Source: Streptomyces sp. AP-93 | GTDB taxonomy: Bacteria > Actinomycetota > Actinomycetes > Streptomycetales > Streptomycetaceae | Direction: 5' to 3' | NCBI RefSeq assembly: GCF_022808175.1 | Contig: NZ_JALGBX010000001.1 | Location: forward strand, 434,001 to 498,000 | DNA: 64,000 nucleotides | Shown here: positions 59,546-64,000 of the stretch, piece by piece | Numbering within the stretch: the stretch's first letter is position 1 | Layout of the letters: every line of letters starts with the position of its first letter | Position numbers and translations under genes: made by a program | The notes under the pieces: generated by a model | Told to the model about the DNA's origin: nothing | Database searches by the model: none | What the model saw: only the letters and a program-made list of their open reading frames with translations

Positions 59546-60976
59546 ATGCCGGCCAAGCAAGTGCTGCCGGGGCGGCGGCCGTCCGCCGACAGGACCGCCA
59601 GGGAAGCCAGGGGCGCCAAGGGAGCCAAGCCCGGCGCGCCCAGGGCGCCCGGGGCCGGCCGGATGCTGGGCCGGGGGCGCCCGGCGCCGCGTCCCGGGCG
59701 GCCCGCCGGGGGCGGACCGCTGACCCGGCTGAGGCGTACCCAACGGCAGTTGCGCCGGGCCTGGGACCGGCCCCTCACGGCGTATTACCTGATCTTCGGC
59801 AGCTCGCTGCTCATCACCGTGCTCGGCCTGGTGATGGTGTACTCGGCCTCCATGATCAAGGCGCTCCAGCTCGGCCTGGGCGACGCGTACTTCTTCAAGA
59901 AGCAGTTCCTGGCGGCCGCGATCGGCACCGGGCTGCTGCTCCTCGCCTCCCGGATGCCCGTCAAGCTCCACCGGGCCCTGTCCTATCCGGTGCTCACCGG
60001 CACGCTCTTCCTGATGGTCCTGGTGCAGGTGCCCGGGATAGGAGTGTCGATCAACGGCAACCAGAATTGGATCTCCCTTGGCGGTCCGTTCATGCTGCAG
60101 CCCAGTGAGTTCGGCAAGCTGGCCCTCATCCTCTGGGGCGCCGACCTGCTGGCACGCAAGGGCGACAAGGACCTGCTGAGCCAGTGGAAGCACCTGCTGG
60201 TGCCGCTGGTCCCGGTCACCTTCCTGCTGCTCGGGCTCATCATGCTGGGCGGGGACATGGGCACCGCGATGATCCTCGGAGCCATCCTGTTCGGCCTGCT
60301 GTGGCTGGCCGGGGCGCCGACGCGGATGTTCGCGGCGGTCCTGGCCTTCGTGGGCGTGCTCGTCGCACTGCTCATCAAGACCACCCCGCACCGCATGGAA
60401 CGGCTCCAGTGCATCGGCGTGACCGAGATCCCCGCGAACGGCGGGTGCTGGCAGGCGGTCCACGGAATCTACGCCCTCGCATCGGGCGGATGGTTCGGTT
60501 CCGGGCTGGGTGCCAGTGTGGAAAAATGGGGGCAACTGCCAGAGGCCCACACCGACTTCATCTTCGCCATCACCGGCGAGGAACTGGGGCTGGCGGGGAC
60601 GCTGTCGGTGCTCGCCCTGTTCGCGGCCCTAGGCTATGCGGGTATCCGCGTGGCCGGACGCACGGAGGACCCCTTCGTACGGTTTGCCGCGGGAGGCGTG
60701 ACCACCTGGATCACGGCGCAAGCCGTGATCAACATTGGTGCGGTGCTCGGTCTGCTGCCGATCGCCGGGGTCCCGCTCCCGCTGTTCTCCTACGGTGGGT
60801 CAGCCTTGCTGCCGACCATGTTCGCGGTCGGACTGCTCATCGCCTTCGCGCGTGAGGAGCCGGCGGCACGGGCGGCGCTCGCGATGCGGAGGCCCAAGAA
60901 CGGCCGGCCGCGGACCGGGCAGAGATGGAAGTCGATGAGACGGCGCGTCAAGAAGCGTCCGTCCGGAGAGCGGTGA
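59546..60976 (+). CDS. ftsW: SEDS peptidoglycan glycosyltransferase FtsW
   Basis: A 476-residue polymerase that builds septal glycan chains with FtsI. A basic, Gly/Pro/Ala-rich tail of about 75 residues precedes ten membrane segments. SEDS marks are NGNQNWISLGG, LQPSEFGKLALI, GGDMGTAM, LPEAHTDFIFAITGEELG (with the catalytic Asp) and PLPLFSYGGSALL. GGAGGGGAAG precedes ATG 59546. Ends 6 bp before murG. Confidence 0.94.
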   Translation: MPAKQVLPGRRPSADRTAREARGAKGAKPGAPRAPGAGRMLGRGRPAPRPGRPAGGGPLTRLRRTQRQLRRAWDRPLTAYYLIFGSSLLITVLGLVMVYSASMIKALQLGLGDAYFFKKQFLAAAIGTGLLLLASRMPVKLHRALSYPVLTGTLFLMVLVQVPGIGVSINGNQNWISLGGPFMLQPSEFGKLALILWGADLLARKGDKDLLSQWKHLLVPLVPVTFLLLGLIMLGGDMGTAMILGAILFGLLWLAGAPTRMFAAVLAFVGVLVALLIKTTPHRMERLQCIGVTEIPANGGCWQAVHGIYALASGGWFGSGLGASVEKWGQLPEAHTDFIFAITGEELGLAGTLSVLALFAALGYAGIRVAGRTEDPFVRFAAGGVTTWITAQAVINIGAVLGLLPIAGVPLPLFSYGGSALLPTMFAVGLLIAFAREEPAARAALAMRRPKNGRPRTGQRWKSMRRRVKKRPSGER

Positions 60977-60982
60977 ATTTCG

Positions 60983-62077
60983 GTGCATGTCGTACTCGCC
61001 GGTGGGGGGACCGCCGGCCACATCGAGCCGGCGCTGGCCCTCGCGGACGCCCTGCGCAGGCAGGACCCTTCCGTGGGCATCACCGCCCTCGGCACCGAAC
61101 GCGGACTCGAAACCCGCCTGGTGCCCGAGCGCGGCTACGAGCTGGGACTGATCCCGGCCGTCCCGTTGCCCCGTAGGCCCACACCCGAGCTGATCACCGT
61201 CCCAGGACGGCTGCGCGGCACCATCAAGGCCGCGGAGGAGATCCTCCTGCGCACCAAGGCCGACTGCGTCGTCGGCTTCGGCGGCTACGTGGCCCTGCCC
61301 GGCTACCTCGCGGCCAAGCGCCTCGGAGTGCCGATCATCGTCCACGAGGCCAATGCCCGGCCCGGACTGGCCAACAAGATCGGCTCCCGGTACGCGTTCG
61401 CCGTCGCGGTATCCACCCCCGACAGCAAGCTGCGCGGCGCCCGCTACGTGGGCATCCCGCTGCGCCGCTCCATCTCCACCCTCGACCGGGCACTGGTCCG
61501 CCCGGAGGCGCGTGCCGCCTTCGGCCTGGACCCCAACCTGCCGACGCTGCTGGTCTCCGGCGGCTCGCAGGGCGCCCGCCGCCTCAACGAGGTGATCGAG
61601 CAGGTCGCGCCGACCCTCCAGCGCTCCGGGGTCCAGATCCTGCACGCGGTCGGCCCGAAGAACGAACTGCCGCGTGTCGACAACATGCCCGGGATGCCGC
61701 CGTATGTGCCGGTACCGTACGTGGACCGGATGGATCTCGCGTACGCCGCCGCCGACATGATGCTCTGCCGCGCGGGCGCGATGACCGTCGCCGAACTGTC
61801 CGCCGTCGGGCTGCCCGCCGCCTACGTCCCGCTGCCGATCGGCAACGGCGAACAGCGGCTCAACGCCCAGCCGGTGGTCAAGGCCGGCGGCGGCCTGCTC
61901 GTGGACGACGCGGAACTGACGCCCCAGTGGGTGCTCAGCCAGGTCCTCCCGGTCCTCGCCGACCCGCACCGCCTGTACGAGATGTCCCGCGCCGCCGCCG
62001 AGTTCGGCCGCCGGGACGCCGACGAGCTGCTCGTCGGCATGGTGTACGAGGCGATCGCAGCCAACAGAGCCCGCTGA
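60983..62077 (+). CDS. murG: lipid II synthase MurG
   Basis: A 364-residue GT-B glycosyltransferase that adds GlcNAc to lipid I at the inner membrane. The N-terminal motif is [20 protein letters not shown], with [14 protein letters not shown] and [13 protein letters not shown]; the C-terminal donor site is [13 protein letters not shown] and [18 protein letters not shown], and [16 protein letters not shown] follows. GTG start. Follows ftsW directly. Confidence 0.95.
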   Translation: MHVVLAGGGTAGHIEPALALADALRRQDPSVGITALGTERGLETRLVPERGYELGLIPAVPLPRRPTPELITVPGRLRGTIKAAEEILLRTKADCVVGFGGYVALPGYLAAKRLGVPIIVHEANARPGLANKIGSRYAFAVAVSTPDSKLRGARYVGIPLRRSISTLDRALVRPEARAAFGLDPNLPTLLVSGGSQGARRLNEVIEQVAPTLQRSGVQILHAVGPKNELPRVDNMPGMPPYVPVPYVDRMDLAYAAADMMLCRAGAMTVAELSAVGLPAAYVPLPIGNGEQRLNAQPVVKAGGGLLVDDAELTPQWVLSQVLPVLADPHRLYEMSRAAAEFGRRDADELLVGMVYEAIAANRAR

Positions 62078-62108
62078 CGCGGGAAGCACCGACGCAGGAG
62101 GCACAGGA

Positions 62109-62984
62109 GTGGCCGGAGCGAGCACCGCGCAGCGTGGCGGTCCGGGAGCCGCCGGGAAGGGCTCCGGCCCCCTCAAGCGGCTGGGGACCCCGAAGGCTCC
62201 CAAGCCGCCGAAGCCGCCCAAGGGATCCGGCCCCGGGGGACCCCGTGGGCCGCGCCCCGGCGGGCGGCTCCCGGGAGGACTGCGCCGGGGGCCCCTCGTG
62301 GTCGCCGGCCTGGTCCTCGCCCTGCTCCTGGCCGCCGGCTGCACCTGGATCCTCTACGGGTCCTCCTGGCTCCGGATCGAGAAGGTCACCGCCGCCGGCA
62401 CCGAGGTCCTGACCCGGGAACAGGTGCTGGCGGCGGCGGCCGTCCCCGTCGGAGCGCCCCTGGTGTCCGTGGACACCGACGAGATCGAAGCCCGCGTCCG
62501 CGGCCGCCTGCCCCGCGTCGATTCGGTCGATGTGGTGCGGGCCTGGCCGCACGGAATCGGGCTGAAGGTGACGGAACGCAAGCCCGTTCTGCTCATCAAG
62601 AAGGGCGCGCAGTTCGTGGAAGTGGACGCTTCCGGTGTGCGATTCGACACGGTCGGACAAGCACCGACGGGTGTTCCGCTCCTCGAGCTGAGCTCCCGGC
62701 AGTCTCCGAGCGGCCGCCGTTTCGACGAGGAACGGCTGCTGCACGAGGCCGTCGGCATCGCCGGCGTCCTCCCCGAAGGCATCCGCAAGGTGACCGTGCA
62801 GGTCAAGGTCCGGTCCTACGACTCGGTCGTGCTGGAGCTGACCGGCGGCCGGACGGTGGTCTGGGGGAGCGACGAGCAGAGCGCGGCGAAGGGCCGCGCG
62901 CTGACGGCGCTCCTGAAGGCCTCGCCCAAGGCTGACCGATTCGACGTGAGCGTCCCCACCGCCCCGGCGGTGTCCGGTAGTTGA
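62109..62984 (+). CDS. ftsQ: cell division protein FtsQ
   Basis: A 291-residue bitopic protein. A basic Pro/Lys/Gly-rich tail (with PKAPKPPKPPKGSG) leads to a membrane segment (LVVAGLVLALLLAAGCTWIL) and an extracellular POTRA domain (WLRIEKVTAAGTEVLTREQV). The beta domain follows (VDVVRAWPHGIGLKVTERKP). It joins FtsL and DivIC in the division complex. AGGAGG lies 7 nt before GTG 62109. Last gene before the ftsZ promoter region. Confidence 0.92.
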   Translation: MAGASTAQRGGPGAAGKGSGPLKRLGTPKAPKPPKPPKGSGPGGPRGPRPGGRLPGGLRRGPLVVAGLVLALLLAAGCTWILYGSSWLRIEKVTAAGTEVLTREQVLAAAAVPVGAPLVSVDTDEIEARVRGRLPRVDSVDVVRAWPHGIGLKVTERKPVLLIKKGAQFVEVDASGVRFDTVGQAPTGVPLLELSSRQSPSGRRFDEERLLHEAVGIAGVLPEGIRKVTVQVKVRSYDSVVLELTGGRTVVWGSDEQSAAKGRALTALLKASPKADRFDVSVPTAPAVSGS

Positions 62985-63067
62985 CGTCCGGTCGAACAGC
63001 GTCGCACCCTGGTTGGCCACCGATACGGGTGATCACATAGGGTGAAAAGAAAAACGGGAGGTTCGGC

Positions 63068-63142
63068 GTGTTCGTTGAACACGCGCTACTTGTCGACTTA
63101 GTGTCCTGTTCGGAAGAGTCCAAGGAACAGACACACTCATAA
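63068..63142 (+). CDS. possible 24-codon leader ORF with a TTA codon
   Basis: GTG start with GGGAGG exactly 6 nt upstream and a TAGGGT -10 box at 63038-63043. The frame reads [20 protein letters not shown] and then QTHS, stop TAA. Codon 11 is TTA, the rare codon read only by the bldA tRNA in Streptomyces. It ends 122 bp before ftsZ. It overlaps the known position of ftsZ promoters, so it could be a chance frame. No homology is claimed. Confidence 0.35.
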   Translation: MFVEHALLVDLVSCSEESKEQTHS

Positions 63143-63165
63143 CCCTAAACTTCAGGGTTAGGGTT
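63141..63165. promoter_or_regulatory. inverted repeat in the ftsZ promoter region
   Basis: AACCCTAA at 63141 and TTAGGGTT at 63158 form an 8-bp inverted repeat; AGGGTT is also repeated in tandem. GACAC-type WhiA sites occur at 63101-63105 (as GTGTC) and 63130-63134. A perfect CGTGTTC-GTT-GAACACG repeat lies at 63067-63083. The 280-bp gap 62985-63264 thus looks like a multi-site developmental promoter, as expected for ftsZ. Confidence 0.5.
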
Positions 63166-63264
63166 CGGGTCGGCGCGTACGGACCGTCCCAATTTCGGCA
63201 TCAGTCGTCGCACCGCAGGCCCGCGAGGCGAACGACACGTAACTCGAGGCGAGAGGCCTTCGAC

Positions 63265-64000
63265 GTGGCAGCACCGCAGAACTACCTCGCAGTCATCAAG
63301 GTCATCGGTGTCGGCGGCGGTGGTGTCAATGCCATCAACCGAATGATCGAGGTCGGTCTCAAGGGCGTCGAGTTCATCGCCATCAACACAGACGCCCAGG
63401 CGCTGTTGATGAGCGACGCCGACGTCAAGCTCGACGTCGGCCGGGAACTCACCCGGGGTCTCGGCGCCGGCGCCAACCCGGATGTCGGTCGCAAGGCGGC
63501 AGAGGACCACCGCGAGGAGATCGAGGAGGTCCTCAAGGGGGCCGACATGGTCTTCGTCACCGCCGGCGAAGGCGGCGGCACCGGAACGGGCGGCGCACCC
63601 GTCGTCGCCAACATCGCGCGCTCGCTGGGCGCCCTGACGATCGGTGTGGTCACCCGGCCGTTCACCTTCGAGGGCCGGCGCCGCGCGAACCAGGCCGAGG
63701 ACGGCATCGCCCAGCTCCGCGAGCAGGTCGACACCCTCATCGTCATCCCCAACGACCGCCTGCTGTCCATCTCGGACCGCCAGGTCAGCGTGCTCGACGC
63801 CTTCAAGTCGGCGGACCAGGTCCTGCTGTCCGGCGTCCAGGGCATCACCGACCTCATCACCACCCCGGGTCTGATCAACCTCGACTTCGCGGACGTCAAG
63901 TCCGTGATGTCCGAGGCGGGCTCGGCCCTGATGGGCATCGGCTCGGCCCGCGGCGACGACCGCGCGGTGGCCGCGGCCGAGATGGCGATCTCCTCGCCGC
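63265..64000 (+). CDS. ftsZ: cell division protein FtsZ (cut by window end)
   Basis: The first 245 residues of the tubulin-like GTPase that forms the Z ring. [20 protein letters not shown] is followed by VNAINRM, the tubulin signature [22 protein letters not shown] and NDRLLSIS; the T7 loop [11 protein letters not shown] with the catalytic Asp is complete. GTG 63265 has GAGAGG upstream. The C terminus lies beyond the window. Controlled by the promoters in the gap upstream, some developmental in Streptomyces. Confidence 0.97.
   Translation, partial: MAAPQNYLAVIKVIGVGGGGVNAINRMIEVGLKGVEFIAINTDAQALLMSDADVKLDVGRELTRGLGAGANPDVGRKAAEDHREEIEEVLKGADMVFVTAGEGGGTGTGGAPVVANIARSLGALTIGVVTRPFTFEGRRRANQAEDGIAQLREQVDTLIVIPNDRLLSISDRQVSVLDAFKSADQVLLSGVQGITDLITTPGLINLDFADVKSVMSEAGSALMGIGSARGDDRAVAAAEMAISSP

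Noticed and set aside
63067..63083. CGTGTTC-GTT-GAACACG as a Rex or LexA site.
   Set aside because: Rex sites read TGTGAAC-N3-GTTCACA and actinobacterial SOS boxes GAAC-N4-GTTC in the other order; the half-sites here do not match either.
63141..63165. Tandem AGGGTT units, telomere-like.
   Set aside because: Only two units; far from a chromosome end because of core genes, and explained by an inverted repeat in the ftsZ promoter.

Overview
The window is a contiguous piece of a Streptomyces chromosome. The evidence is very high G+C with strong third-position GC bias, many GTG and TTG starts, several leaderless genes (a TAnnnT -10 box about 6-7 nt before the start codon), and a gene order that, from memory, matches the Streptomyces coelicolor segment running down to ftsZ. 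I see no prophage, CRISPR array, rRNA or tRNA. One small stretch (about 20431-20720) looks like the remnant of an IS200/IS605-type element.

Positions 1-18.3 kb hold core and envelope metabolism. In order they are a PimB-type mannosyltransferase, a secreted cholesterol oxidase, a long-chain acyl-CoA ligase (reverse strand), a metallophosphoesterase, an SRPBCC protein, an ArsA-like protein with a degenerate P-loop, DUF5304, glucokinase GlkA, an EEP-family hydrolase, an esterase plus membrane protein (reverse), a PlsC acyltransferase, the MacS/MacR two-component system, a 6-phosphofructokinase, a 2-hydroxyacid dehydrogenase and a small membrane protein.

Positions 18.3-36.7 kb hold biosynthesis and stress genes. 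A fused anthranilate synthase (trpEG) is preceded by a Trp-codon leader peptide and attenuator, facing a class II DAHP synthase. Next come an iron-box-controlled bacterioferritin ferredoxin and bacterioferritin, a molybdoenzyme, a histidine-rich DUF4396 membrane protein with a CsoR-type operator, endonuclease IV, a PASTA kinase and a GNAT enzyme. The thiOSG operon sits behind a TPP riboswitch and thiE lies apart from it. An FAD reductase, an Rv2175c-like DNA-binding protein, metF, a Tyr/Gln/Pro-rich membrane protein and a CrtI-like oxidoreductase complete the block.

Positions 36.7-49.7 kb hold DUF4126, DUF3040, a methyltransferase and a HEPN-domain protein, all reverse. They are followed by a forward ABC ATPase-YhgE/Pip-TetR operon with a clear palindromic operator, then the reverse MoxR-DUF58-transglutaminase operon and a beta-carbonic anhydrase.

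Positions 49.8-64.0 kb are the division and cell-wall cluster, all forward: rsmH-ftsL-ftsI-murE-murF-mraY-murD-ftsW-murG-ftsQ-ftsZ, with ftsZ cut by the window end. Most junctions overlap by 4 nt. The exceptions are ftsL-ftsI, which is split by a long palindromic repeat, and ftsQ-ftsZ, which holds promoters and a possible 24-codon ORF with a TTA codon.

The most notable unexplained structure is a family of modular nested inverted repeats with five members in five separate gene gaps. Others are an orphan motif-plus-hairpin unit after the tetR gene, the TTA-containing ORF before ftsZ, a palindrome over the trp promoter, and the CsoR-type box in front of the DUF4396 gene.
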